This document shows positions 52,325 through 61,389 of a stretch of 64,000 nt of DNA, one piece after another. The DNA comes from CAYJBH01 sp964369965. GTDB lineage: Bacteria; Bacillota; Clostridia; Oscillospirales; Ruminococcaceae. The DNA is taken from positions 9,723-73,722 of the forward strand of contig CAYJGF010000013.1 in assembly GCA_964369965.1 (NCBI GenBank), in the 5' to 3' direction. Under the pieces are notes generated by a model. The model saw only the letters and a program-made list of their open reading frames with translations, was not told the origin of the DNA and made no database searches. Within the stretch, counting starts at the first letter, position 1. Each line of letters starts with the position of its first letter. The position numbers and the translations under genes are program-made.

Positions 52325-52362
52325 GAAAATACAGGTAGTCAGATATAAAAAAGGAAGCCAAG

Positions 52363-54501
52363 ATGCTAAAAACACCTAAAACTTTATTAAAATATTTTGT
52401 TTCGTATTTTGTTGTATTCTGCATACCTACAATTGTATTATCAGTTTTTTGCTACAGTTTACTAATCGATACCTTTAAGGATAATATGTTGGAACTTGAA
52501 TACTCTGAACAAGCCAACATGCTTGACGATATTGAACACACCTATCAGAGTCTGCAACATCTGGTAAGTGTGTTGAATGCTTCACCCAATATTTATCTTT
52601 CCGGGCTACCGGATAACCCACGAGCTCAGATGGAGTTGATGGCGCAACTTAACATATGGCTTTTATCCGATAAAAGCATTGAGGACATTATATTGTGGAT
52701 ACCGGATCATGAATTGCTTTATACCAGCAACAGCACCTACACCACCGATACATATTCCAAGGTGCACGGTTTTGACTTTTTAAGTCATATGGACGAATTG
52801 GTGCTTTCTACTACCAATTTTTTTACTACCGATGATCAAAAAAGCCTTTATCTAAGTTTCCCTTTTATTAGCTCTGCTAACGACGACCGTATAGCACAGC
52901 TAATTTTCAAATTAAAAACTTCCTTGTTTTTCCCATTTGAACACAACGAGTATCTTGTCTATTTTAATAATAGCATTCTGATAGATCAAATGAATTCTAC
53001 GGTAGATGTTCCCGATTTTGAGAGTAGCGCCAAATTTGTAGAGAATTCCGATTATACTTTTATTACAACCGACAATCAAGTTACCTCGACACGAGTGGTA
53101 GTTGCATTTGACAACCAAGTGTTTTTGGAACAGTATAATGAACTACTGTACCTTTTTATAGTTATTGTTATAATTGTGTTTATAGTATCATTTTTGTTGC
53201 TGTCATTTTTCAGTTATCGCAACTATCAGCCAATAAGATTACTCGCTAATACGGCAAAACTTGTGGGTTTCAACGGGGATAATCAGGATGAAATTAGCAA
53301 TTCTGCACACGCATTGATAGAGCTCTCAGAAAAAAATAGATCCTTGCGCAATAGGATGCAAACAGAATATTACAATACTCGTGATCTTTGGCTGTCAAGG
53401 CTTGTGCTAAACCATTACACCAATTTTGAGCAGATAAAAAATTCTCTCGAACAATATGATGTGAAATTTATTAATCAATTTTATGCTGTTTGTATCATCA
53501 ATGTAATCGAGCTACCTGATAAAATTGATTTTTCAAACAATATATTTAGAGCACACGACAACAGTATATATTTTTACCTTGAAAGTGAGCTGAGGATTGT
53601 CTGCATTATCGGTTGTGAGGATGATAGTATTACAACGCTTTCAGAGCAACTTAATAATATATCAAACGGGTTTATTGCCTTAGGAATACAGCATGTAATG
53701 TTTGTCGGTGACCTTGTTGGTACCCCGGCAGAGCTGACAGGTTCTTTTATACATGCACTTATCTGTGAAAACTTTAGGGAAAAAGAGGATCAAATCATCA
53801 ATTTTTATAGGGAGCGATATGATGCTTTTGGTTATATTCTTTTTCCAAAAGATGAGATACAACTGCTCTCGATGGCAATAGAAAAAAATGACAAGAATGC
53901 TGTGTTATCACATATACACAATATCATTGTCAGACTAAACGGTGAACTATATAAATACTCACTCGTAACTATTGTTGCTTACGAGATTGCCGGTCAATTT
54001 TTGCTTTCTAACAGTGAACTCTTATCCCCGAAGGTTTCTTCTTGTATACTGTTTTATCAGTATCAGCTGAACAAGTCCTATTCAAAAGAGATGGTTATGC
54101 AAGCACTTAACCAATTTGAACAACAACTTTCTGAACTGATTTTAAAGTCACCTGTTTTATCAAGCAAAACAGCCGATCAGACATTGGAACAAATTGTCGA
54201 CTATTTGAACAAAAATTTTGCAGATAGCGAGCTTTATCTCGGTGGGCTTGCAGAACTTTTTGGACTCTCACAGAGCAACCTAAATCAACAACTGAAAAGA
54301 AAACTCGGCACTTCACCTGGTAGATATATAACCAGCCTTCGAATCGAAAAAGCGGAGAAACTATTGACTGACACAACAAAAAATTTAACAACAATTGCAA
54401 AAGAGGTTGGTTTTTCAGATCTCGCGAGTTTAAATAGAAATTTCAAGAGCATAGTTGGGAAAAATCCGGCTGATTTTAGAAAATATATAGACAACAATTA
54501 A
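52363..54501 (+). CDS. Membrane-bound AraC-family regulator 2
   Basis: A 712-residue protein. A membrane segment at about 10-34 is followed by an extracytoplasmic sensor domain (35-255), a second membrane segment (about 258-285), a cytoplasmic linker, and a C-terminal AraC domain with LAELFGLSQSNLNQQLKRKL and TTIAKEVGFSDLASLNRNFK, ending VGKNPADFRKYI. GGAAG is the binding site. It is divergent from the second LplBC operon and probably activates it on sensing an external sugar. Confidence 0.9.
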   Translation: MLKTPKTLLKYFVSYFVVFCIPTIVLSVFCYSLLIDTFKDNMLELEYSEQANMLDDIEHTYQSLQHLVSVLNASPNIYLSGLPDNPRAQMELMAQLNIWLLSDKSIEDIILWIPDHELLYTSNSTYTTDTYSKVHGFDFLSHMDELVLSTTNFFTTDDQKSLYLSFPFISSANDDRIAQLIFKLKTSLFFPFEHNEYLVYFNNSILIDQMNSTVDVPDFESSAKFVENSDYTFITTDNQVTSTRVVVAFDNQVFLEQYNELLYLFIVIVIIVFIVSFLLLSFFSYRNYQPIRLLANTAKLVGFNGDNQDEISNSAHALIELSEKNRSLRNRMQTEYYNTRDLWLSRLVLNHYTNFEQIKNSLEQYDVKFINQFYAVCIINVIELPDKIDFSNNIFRAHDNSIYFYLESELRIVCIIGCEDDSITTLSEQLNNISNGFIALGIQHVMFVGDLVGTPAELTGSFIHALICENFREKEDQIINFYRERYDAFGYILFPKDEIQLLSMAIEKNDKNAVLSHIHNIIVRLNGELYKYSLVTIVAYEIAGQFLLSNSELLSPKVSSCILFYQYQLNKSYSKEMVMQALNQFEQQLSELILKSPVLSSKTADQTLEQIVDYLNKNFADSELYLGGLAELFGLSQSNLNQQLKRKLGTSPGRYITSLRIEKAEKLLTDTTKNLTTIAKEVGFSDLASLNRNFKSIVGKNPADFRKYIDNN

Positions 54502-54544
54502 TTTTATTTAGATTGCGAGAATATGAACAGAGGGCGTTATTAAT

Positions 54545-54582
54545 TTAAGCCTACTGAATAAGCGAATAATCAGTAGGCTTAA
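54545..54582. terminator. Bidirectional terminator-like hairpin between convergent regulators
   Basis: TTAAGCCTACTGA (54545-54557) and TCAGTAGGCTTAA (54570-54582) form a perfect 13-bp stem with a 12-nt loop, in the 91-bp gap between AraC regulator 2 and the convergent response regulator. The + side continues AATTTATTTG; the - side continues with TTAAATTAATAA. It likely ends both transcripts. Confidence 0.75.
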
Positions 54583-54592
54583 AATTTATTTG

Positions 54593-56101
54593 TTACATAC
54601 AATTTAATCGATATTTCCTCGGGGATATGCCCGCGTGTTTTGTGAACTGTGATATAAAATAGCTGTAGCTTTGATAGCCACATCGAAAGGCTATCTCTGT
54701 TATCGGCAGCGTAGTCTCTCGCAATAGCCGTTGCGCATTTTCAAGGCGCGTCTCGCCCAGCCATTCCGAAAAACTTTTGCCGGTGTGTTTTTTAATGCTT
54801 GCACTGAGGTATGTGGGGCTGAGCGCGATGCTCTGCGCCACGTCGGCAAGTGAGATGTTTTCACTGAAATGCTCCTTTATATAGCTTAGCGCGAGGTCGT
54901 ATCGATTGGAAGATGAAAAGAGAAAGCTCTCACAAGTGAACATCTGTTTTAACATCTTTGGAAGTTGCACCTTAATATCATCAAGACGCTTCATATTTTG
55001 TATGTCCTGTAATATGGCAGAATAATCATTGCCATCATCGTATCGGTGGATTAACAGCACCAGGTCGCTAAGCAACATTTGACAGTAGGAATAATTCAAC
55101 TTAGACAGGTGCATTCTATCGAAAAACTTATCCACCAGTTTGTAACAAAGCTGTTCGTCATGTTTTTTTATCGCAGTGTCTATATCGGTAGTGATCTGCT
55201 CACTTAATGAAAAAAACACATTGTTTTGTACTCGGCTGTCCTCTTCCTCCTTTTCCGCTTGTCGTTCCAAATGGCGATTTTTTGCAAGTTTTTGCTCCCC
55301 CTTTGTAAATGCGTTTACCGTCTCGTTTGCGCTACCACATTTTGGCAAATATAAAAGGGTAGCTTTTATATTTAAAAGAGTTTCTATCTGCTTGACAATA
55401 CTGAGTTTGCACCGGTTTTCAATCTCTAAAAAGCGTGCCTCCGAAAGGGTGTCCTTGCAGTGCAGCAAGATATAGTATCTTGAGCCATACATATTTTTGT
55501 ACAGCCCGAGGCCCGTTTTGACAAGGTTTTCCTGTAGTATAAAGTCGACAGTGGAATATATCTGTGACAGCGAGAGATTGTCACCATCTTGTCGGTGATA
55601 GGTTAAAATCCCGGGAACTATCGGCATCAGTCGCGACACCTCATCACAGCTCTCACACGTCATTATCTTTTCAAACATTCCCGGCTCGGCTTGAGGTTTT
55701 TCGGTGTCCTCTTTCCCGTCATTTTTGACGCAGGTGTTATATTTTTCTATGGTGTTTTTCAGCTCTTTTGCGCTCAGCGAATATTTCAAAAGATAACACA
55801 CCGCCCCGGTCTCATAACACGCCTTGACATAGTCAAAATTGTCAAAGTTGCTGATAATTATTATCGGGATTTCAGGGTGCTTTGATTTTATCTGTTTTGT
55901 GGTGGCTATGCCGCCCAGCCTGTCCATCTCGACATCTAAAAATATGAGGTCCGGTGTCATGATTTTGAGGTCGGTGATCAGCCCCTCACCGTCGGAATAC
56001 TCCCCGATTATATCGTGGTGGAGTCCTGTTTCACCCAGTAGGTTTTTTAACTTTTGTCGCATTAAAAAGTCGTTGTCGGCAAACATTATTTTTAGTGACA
56101 T
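54593..56101 (-). CDS. YesN-like response regulator with AraC DNA-binding domain
   Basis: A 502-residue regulator. Receiver domain (1-125) with ADND acidic pocket, phosphoacceptor Asp in LIFLDVEMD (about residue 56) and a conserved Lys in LLKYSLS. A linker of about 270 residues follows, then an AraC domain ending with AFRCGYQSYSYFISQFTKHA and SPRKYRLN. GGGGAG lies 7 nt before the ATG. It follows its sensor kinase by 12 bp and, from its position, controls the divergent third ABC/sulfatase operon. Confidence 0.92.
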   Translation of the reverse strand: MSLKIMFADNDFLMRQKLKNLLGETGLHHDIIGEYSDGEGLITDLKIMTPDLIFLDVEMDRLGGIATTKQIKSKHPEIPIIIISNFDNFDYVKACYETGAVCYLLKYSLSAKELKNTIEKYNTCVKNDGKEDTEKPQAEPGMFEKIMTCESCDEVSRLMPIVPGILTYHRQDGDNLSLSQIYSTVDFILQENLVKTGLGLYKNMYGSRYYILLHCKDTLSEARFLEIENRCKLSIVKQIETLLNIKATLLYLPKCGSANETVNAFTKGEQKLAKNRHLERQAEKEEEDSRVQNNVFFSLSEQITTDIDTAIKKHDEQLCYKLVDKFFDRMHLSKLNYSYCQMLLSDLVLLIHRYDDGNDYSAILQDIQNMKRLDDIKVQLPKMLKQMFTCESFLFSSSNRYDLALSYIKEHFSENISLADVAQSIALSPTYLSASIKKHTGKSFSEWLGETRLENAQRLLRETTLPITEIAFRCGYQSYSYFISQFTKHAGISPRKYRLNCM

Positions 56102-56113
56102 TCCACCGCTCCC

Positions 56114-57871
56114 CTATCTATAGTTATCGACATTTTCTTCGGTTATGAGCGGCAGTTTTATCTCAACTCGTGTAAAGGAGTTTTTTACACTATCCACCAT
56201 GACCGAGGCTTTGTCTCCAAAATACGCCGAAATCCTCTCTATTGTATTTTTTATGCCTATTCCGGAGCTGGCGTTTATGCTGTCGAGCTTTTGAATTAGC
56301 TCCTCGCACATGCCCACGCCGTCGTCCCGTATGACTATCTGTAACTGCTCGCCCTGCGTGCTAATCTGCACTATAATGTTAGTAAATCGGTCGAGCGGTG
56401 CACAGCCGTGCTTTATGGCGTTCTCCACAAACGGCTGTATTGTCAACTTTGGTATAAGCAAATCCTTTAGATTATCGTCCATCATGAGATTGTAATCAAT
56501 CTTATAGTTGTACCGAAAGGCATGGAGCTCATAAAAATTTTGAACAAGTGAAAGCTCTTGTTCCAGCGATATGAACACCACCTCTTTTTTCATGTATATA
56601 TATAGAATGTTGCTCAGCGCAGCGGTCATCTTGACGATGTTGGTCGCCTTTTGATTTTCTGCAAGGCATTGGATAGTGTAGATGGTGTTGTGTAAAAAGT
56701 GGGGGGTTATCTGGTTGTTTAAAACATTGAGTTCTACCTCTCTTTTCTCCCGCTCAATGTTGATGGTCTCCTCCAAAAGGGTGTCAATCCTGTCGAGCGA
56801 GTCAACATAGCTGTTATACAGCATGGATATTTCGTCGTTGGTCTTATAGTGTTCACGGTGCTTGGTGGAGAGATTTTGCATGTCGCGCACCACATGTTGC
56901 AGGCTCTTGGTGTAGTGGTTGGTCATAACGACAATAAACAGCGCGACCAACGCGACCAGTATCAGTGAGGTGATGATAAGGTTAAAAAAGTGGGTGTTGG
57001 CTTGATTAACGAGCTGGTCATACGGCACAAGACTTACCACCTGCCAATTAAAATCATCGAGATACTCACTACATAAAATATATCGTTCCTCGTCGTAGGT
57101 AATGATATCGTTGTTCTCATAATCATCTAAGCTGTTTAAAAATGCTGTATCGTCCACATAACTTAAATCGCGGTCGCCGGAGTAGATTACCGTGTCGCCC
57201 GATCTTATAAAAAATTTCGAGTTTTCAAACTGCAATAGTTGGTAGTCAAAATCGGAGAAAATGGTGCAGATAACACTGATGTTGACAGTCCCGAGCAGTG
57301 CGCCTTTTGAAACGATGGGTTGCATGAGTGAAAAGACATTTGCCTTCGAATTCTCGGGGGTTGCAGTGACAAACTCTGCGGTCAGCGCTGTGGAAGGAGT
57401 GGTAAGGTTGGAATGAGGGGCGATCAGAACCATATCCGCTCCCAATGAAGGCTCCCAACCGATGGCGTCGGCATATATTAATTCCTTGTTGTCGGCGCCG
57501 ACATAGACTTTTTTCTCCAAATCCCAGATGGTAGTGTCATAGACATAGGCGTAGGACGCAAGTGCAGTGAAGTCGTTATAGGCACGGTCAAGGTATATGT
57601 ACTCCATCGACGCTTTGGGGCTTATCTCGGTGAGATTTTCAAGACCGTTGTTAACGTCAAGACCTATGAGCTGAAGATACCCGACAATTGGAGATAAATT
57701 CTGTTCCAGCTTGTCGGTGTAGTTTGTGAGTTGGAAATTTGCCTCTCTCGTGCCGTTGTCTATAATCCGATCAACACTGTCAAAATACCACAAAAGGCTG
57801 AGCAAAGTACTGACCGCAACCATGGTCGGCACAATGGTCAACAACAGTTTATCACGAAGTTTAAGTCGCAA
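56114..57871 (-). CDS. YesM-like sensor histidine kinase
   Basis: About 585 residues. Membrane segments near 10-30 and 270-295 flank an extracytoplasmic Cache-type sensor. HAMP-like linker, then a HisKA_5-type domain with the phosphoacceptor His in LNNQITPHFLHNTIYTIQ and an ATPase domain (QPFVENAIKHG, IRDDGVGM). The start is probably TTG at 57871 with AGAGG 8 nt upstream, rather than GTG 57880. Paired with the YesN-like regulator; divergent from the third binding-protein gene. Confidence 0.9.
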   Translation of the reverse strand: MRLKLRDKLLLTIVPTMVAVSTLLSLLWYFDSVDRIIDNGTREANFQLTNYTDKLEQNLSPIVGYLQLIGLDVNNGLENLTEISPKASMEYIYLDRAYNDFTALASYAYVYDTTIWDLEKKVYVGADNKELIYADAIGWEPSLGADMVLIAPHSNLTTPSTALTAEFVTATPENSKANVFSLMQPIVSKGALLGTVNISVICTIFSDFDYQLLQFENSKFFIRSGDTVIYSGDRDLSYVDDTAFLNSLDDYENNDIITYDEERYILCSEYLDDFNWQVVSLVPYDQLVNQANTHFFNLIITSLILVALVALFIVVMTNHYTKSLQHVVRDMQNLSTKHREHYKTNDEISMLYNSYVDSLDRIDTLLEETINIEREKREVELNVLNNQITPHFLHNTIYTIQCLAENQKATNIVKMTAALSNILYIYMKKEVVFISLEQELSLVQNFYELHAFRYNYKIDYNLMMDDNLKDLLIPKLTIQPFVENAIKHGCAPLDRFTNIIVQISTQGEQLQIVIRDDGVGMCEELIQKLDSINASSGIGIKNTIERISAYFGDKASVMVDSVKNSFTRVEIKLPLITEENVDNYR

Positions 57872-58006
57872 AGTTACCACCTCTTTTCTTAATATTTAAA
57901 GTATAACATAGAATTTATTTGCTGTAAACTTTCCAGAATAATAAAATATTTAACAAAAATCGTAAAATAGTTAAATTATTTTTGTCTTTTTAATGTTATT
58001 ATATAG

Positions 58007-58032
58007 AAAATTCATACAATTATATGAATTTT
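58007..58032 (+). promoter_or_regulatory. Palindrome in the leader of binding-protein gene 3
   Basis: AAAATTCATA (58007-58016) and TATGAATTTT (58023-58032) are perfect inverted repeats with a 6-nt centre, 23 bp upstream of the ATG at 58056. It follows a weak TTGTCT/TATAGA-like pair (57982-58007). It may be an operator or a 5' mRNA-stabilising hairpin. Confidence 0.4.
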
Positions 58033-58055
58033 AAGAAATTATAACGGAGGATAAT

Positions 58056-59381
58056 ATGAGAGTTAAAAAATTATTAGCACTATTGTTATGCGCGGCATTT
58101 ATCACCACCGTGGTCGGCTGTTCAACCCCCGAGAGCACCGACGGCACCGACACCCCCGCAAGCGAAACTCCGGCAGAAGCGCCGTCCGAAGAAGGCGCGG
58201 ATCCGATTACATTTTCCTTTATGTTGACCGATGTCACCCCCGGTATTCAGGCAACCTTTGACTATCTCAACGGCATGTCGGCAGAGACCGGCTATACCCT
58301 CGAGCTGGACAAGGTTTCAGCAGAGGAGAGCGAGACTACCTACAAACTCCGTTTTGCAAACGATGATTACGGTGATTTTTGGTTTATTAACAGCTCGGTA
58401 TTTGCTGTAGGTCTTGCCGGTAGCCCTGACTATTTTATGGACATATCCGGCGAGTGGAATAAATCACTCGACCAACAGACCCTCGACTACTTTTTCACCG
58501 TAGACGGCAAGCTCAGCGGTGCACCTTACGGTTCTGTGTTGCAGTTTGGCATGTACTACAACGAGGAAATTTTTAACGACCTCGGACTCAGCGTCCCGAC
58601 CACTTGGCAGGAACTACTCGATGTCTGTGAGGAGATAGCGGCGGCGGGCATAACCCCTGTCTATATGCCTGCAAACGACGTTTGGACAACCCAGTTTATG
58701 CCCAAATTCACCATGCTTTCCCCCTATGACGACATCGCGGCACTCGCCGAGGATATGAACACCAATGTTACAAAATGGGCGGACACTGACTTTGGTCTGG
58801 GCATGGACCAATCCCGTGAGTTAGTCGAGCTCGGTTACACCAACCCTGACTTCCTGTCCGACAATGTCGAGAGTATGAATGCGGCGTTTGCAAACGACGA
58901 GTTCGCCATCTTCTTCGGCCAGAGCAACATGGCGGCGAACATTGTTAAACTTTACCCCGAGGCGGCGGATAAACTGCGCGGCGCAAAAGCACCTATCGGC
59001 GAGACAGCGGCGGAGTCCTGCTCTTTCTACAGTGCACCGTATGGTATATTTATGTTGGACTCCATTCAGGATGAGGCTCTCGGCAAGGCGTTCATTGAGA
59101 AATTTATGAGTGCAGAGGTACAACAGGTATACTTCTCGGCAGAGCCGGGCGCACCGATGGTACAGGGCGTTGATGCCGAGATGCGCAAGGATCAAGCGGA
59201 TTTTTATGCCGACACCGATGCAAAACTTTGGATAAATCAGCTGCAAACATACACCATTAACCCGTGGGAACAGCTTCAAGAAGTTCTGGTTGGCAACAAG
59301 ACCGGTCAGGAGGTCTCTACCTACTTTGATGAGGACACCACCCAACAGGCACTCGCAGCAGGTGATGAGAACTGGAGCTAA
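58056..59381 (+). CDS. Carbohydrate ABC transporter solute-binding lipoprotein 3
   Basis: A 441-residue binding protein of the shorter MalE/UgpB-like type, unlike the two long ones. Lipobox VVGC with Cys22, then a Thr/Pro/Ala/Glu-rich linker to about residue 48. GGAGG lies 8 nt upstream of the ATG. It heads the third operon (two permeases, URO-D-fold protein, sulfatase D). The 287-bp gap behind it contains an array of hairpins. Ligand unknown. Confidence 0.92.
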   Translation: MRVKKLLALLLCAAFITTVVGCSTPESTDGTDTPASETPAEAPSEEGADPITFSFMLTDVTPGIQATFDYLNGMSAETGYTLELDKVSAEESETTYKLRFANDDYGDFWFINSSVFAVGLAGSPDYFMDISGEWNKSLDQQTLDYFFTVDGKLSGAPYGSVLQFGMYYNEEIFNDLGLSVPTTWQELLDVCEEIAAAGITPVYMPANDVWTTQFMPKFTMLSPYDDIAALAEDMNTNVTKWADTDFGLGMDQSRELVELGYTNPDFLSDNVESMNAAFANDEFAIFFGQSNMAANIVKLYPEAADKLRGAKAPIGETAAESCSFYSAPYGIFMLDSIQDEALGKAFIEKFMSAEVQQVYFSAEPGAPMVQGVDAEMRKDQADFYADTDAKLWINQLQTYTINPWEQLQEVLVGNKTGQEVSTYFDEDTTQQALAAGDENWS

Positions 59382-59411
59382 TATAATTTAGTATTTGTAG
59401 ATTTAATGCGA

Positions 59412-59640
59412 TAAAGGGGAAACATGATTTCCCCTTCTGGCTGTCGAAAAAGTTCGACAGCCCCGAGAGGGGATGCATCCCCTCCCGGTACCCTCCCCCA
59501 CAAATGGCTTTGCGAAGCCATTTGTCGAAGGTCAAATTCAATTTTGAACATAGTTCATAAAGCGCATCGTCACCGAATTTGACATTTTAAGGGATTTACA
59601 GGTTTTTTGACACTCTAAAGGGGAAACATGATTTCCCCTT
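59412..59640. repeat. Hairpin array flanked by a perfect 25-bp direct repeat
   Basis: A 25-base sequence, itself a hairpin (AAGGGGAAA...TTTCCCCTT), occurs identically at 59412-59436 and 59616-59640. Between them lie: a 10-bp perfect stem at 59439-59462 (GGCTGTCGAA/TTCGACAGCC); an 18-bp perfect palindrome at 59467-59484 (GAGGGGATG/CATCCCCTC), extended to 59463-59488 with one mismatch; an 11-bp perfect stem at 59500-59525 (ACAAATGGCTT/AAGCCATTTGT); and a 9-bp inverted repeat (59531-59539/59575-59583). It looks like a REP/MITE-type insertion that duplicated an existing intercistronic terminator-like hairpin. No ORF is seen. Confidence 0.8.
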
Positions 59641-59668
59641 TATTTAACAGATGAGGTGATTTTATCCG

Positions 59669-60556
59669 ATGAAAAAGACAAAAAACGTCATTAACTCCGA
59701 CAAAAAATATCCATATTGGTTTTTGATACCGGGGATATTAATTTTCGGGGTGTTTTATATCTACCCTGTATTTTCTGGCATATTTTACTCCTTTACCTAC
59801 TGGGATTTCAGGACATTTCGGTTTGCCGGACTTGCAAACTATGAGTATATTTTGGGGCATGACTACTACAGAATAGCCTTTTCCAACACCATTGTTTTCA
59901 CCGTTTTGAGCACCGTGTTCGGCTTTATTGTCGCGCTTGCGCTCGCTCTGTTTTTGATGAAAAAGTTGCATTTAGGCTCCTACTTTAAGACGGTGTCCTA
60001 CCTGCCGGTTATCATCAATTTCATTGCGGTCGGCATCACCTTTACGGCGTTACTCCACCCTTCGGACGGTATCGTCAATCAGATTTTGGTGTCCATTGGA
60101 CTGGAGCAGTTCGCCTTTGATTGGTTTTTCGACACCCGCTTTTCCCTATTGACCATGGCGTTGATTCAAACCTGGAAAAACGCCGGTTTTTTCATGCTGA
60201 TATTCCTCGCAGGGCTGTCCGCCATCGATATCAGTTATTATGAGGCGGCAACCATCGACGGTGCGAACTCCTTCCAAAAGTTTTCCCGTATTACCATGCC
60301 GCTGTTACTGCCACAGATCAACAACGTCACCGTGCTGTTGCTGGTGCGCGGTTTTAAAGTCTTTGACATCGTCATGGCAACCACCGGCGGCGGTCCGGGT
60401 AACCAGACCTCCTCCCTCAGCCAATACGCATATGATGCACTCGCCAGCGGTCGCGCAGGGGAGAGTAGTGCCGCCATGGTTTTACTCGCGATACTCTGCG
60501 GTGTAGTTGGTATAGGACTTGCTAACTTTTTGAGAAAAAGGGAGGTTGAACTATAA
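59669..60556 (+). CDS. Carbohydrate ABC transporter permease (UgpA/MalF type) 3
   Basis: A 295-residue permease with six membrane segments. The N-terminus reads KKYPYWFLIPGILIFGVFYI, and the EAA loop is YYEAATIDGANSFQKFSRIT, followed by the conserved PLLLPQINN. GAGGTG lies 12 nt before the ATG. Its stop overlaps the next ATG by one base. First gene after the hairpin array, so its expression relative to the binding protein is likely set by that array. Confidence 0.93.
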   Translation: MKKTKNVINSDKKYPYWFLIPGILIFGVFYIYPVFSGIFYSFTYWDFRTFRFAGLANYEYILGHDYYRIAFSNTIVFTVLSTVFGFIVALALALFLMKKLHLGSYFKTVSYLPVIINFIAVGITFTALLHPSDGIVNQILVSIGLEQFAFDWFFDTRFSLLTMALIQTWKNAGFFMLIFLAGLSAIDISYYEAATIDGANSFQKFSRITMPLLLPQINNVTVLLLVRGFKVFDIVMATTGGGPGNQTSSLSQYAYDALASGRAGESSAAMVLLAILCGVVGIGLANFLRKREVEL

Positions 60557-61386
60557 TGAAAGCTAAAAAAAGAACCGGTTTAATACTGGAGATAGTGGTC
60601 GCGATATGCTCGCTTATCATTCTCCTGCCGCTCTATTTTATCGTCATCAACTCCACAAAAAATTTAGCGGAGGCATCAGAGGGTAACTTCAATTTCCCAA
60701 CCGAGTTCGCCCTTTTTGAAAATATGGTGGAACTCATGGACAGGGTGGATGTTTTTCAGGTGTTCTTCAACACCGTTATCGTCACCGTCCTTGCAGTGAC
60801 GCTGATACTCATCATCGCCACCTCGACAGCGTATATATTGCAACGTCGCAAGAATAAATTCACCAACATCTTTTTTAACTTCTGTCTGACGGCGCTCATC
60901 TTTCCGTTTTTTGCCGCACCAACCTTTGGTCTGATCAGCGATCTGAATCTGACCGGCAGTCTTTTTTCCGTTGTGCCTATCTATGCCGCGACCGGTTTTT
61001 CCATGTCGGTGTTCCTTATCACCGGTTATCTCAAAAGCGTCCCCAAAGAGCTGGACGAGGCGGCTATTGTGGACGGGTGCAACCCGGTGCAACTGTTTTT
61101 TAAGATCATCTTTCCGCTACTGCAACCCATTATCGCGACAGTTGCCATAATACAGACCGTTAACATTTGGAACGACTTCGGCATCGCTATCTTCTTTTTA
61201 TCCAAGACGGAAATTCGCACCCTCACCATCGCTACCTATATGTTCCGTGGGTCTATCGACAGCGTGACGGAGTGGAATCTCATCTTCACCAACCTCATGA
61301 TATCCATCGTCCCGGTGGTCATACTCTATCTGATAATGCAGAAAAAGATTATCTCCGGCATGACGAGCGGCGCGGTAAAAGGATAA
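60556..61386 (+). CDS. Carbohydrate ABC transporter permease (UgpE/MalG type) 3
   Basis: A 276-residue permease with six membrane segments. EAA loop VPKELDEAAIVDGCNPVQLF; the C-terminus is ISGMTSGAVKG. It overlaps the UgpA-type partner by one base (TAATG) and lies 3 bp from the URO-D-fold gene. No ATPase gene is linked. Confidence 0.93.
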   Translation: MKAKKRTGLILEIVVAICSLIILLPLYFIVINSTKNLAEASEGNFNFPTEFALFENMVELMDRVDVFQVFFNTVIVTVLAVTLILIIATSTAYILQRRKNKFTNIFFNFCLTALIFPFFAAPTFGLISDLNLTGSLFSVVPIYAATGFSMSVFLITGYLKSVPKELDEAAIVDGCNPVQLFFKIIFPLLQPIIATVAIIQTVNIWNDFGIAIFFLSKTEIRTLTIATYMFRGSIDSVTEWNLIFTNLMISIVPVVILYLIMQKKIISGMTSGAVKG

Positions 61387-61389
61387 AAA

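Noticed and set aside
59412..59640. CRISPR-like array because of the direct repeats
   Set aside because: Only two repeat copies, separated by about 180 bp of hairpins, with no regular spacers and no cas genes.
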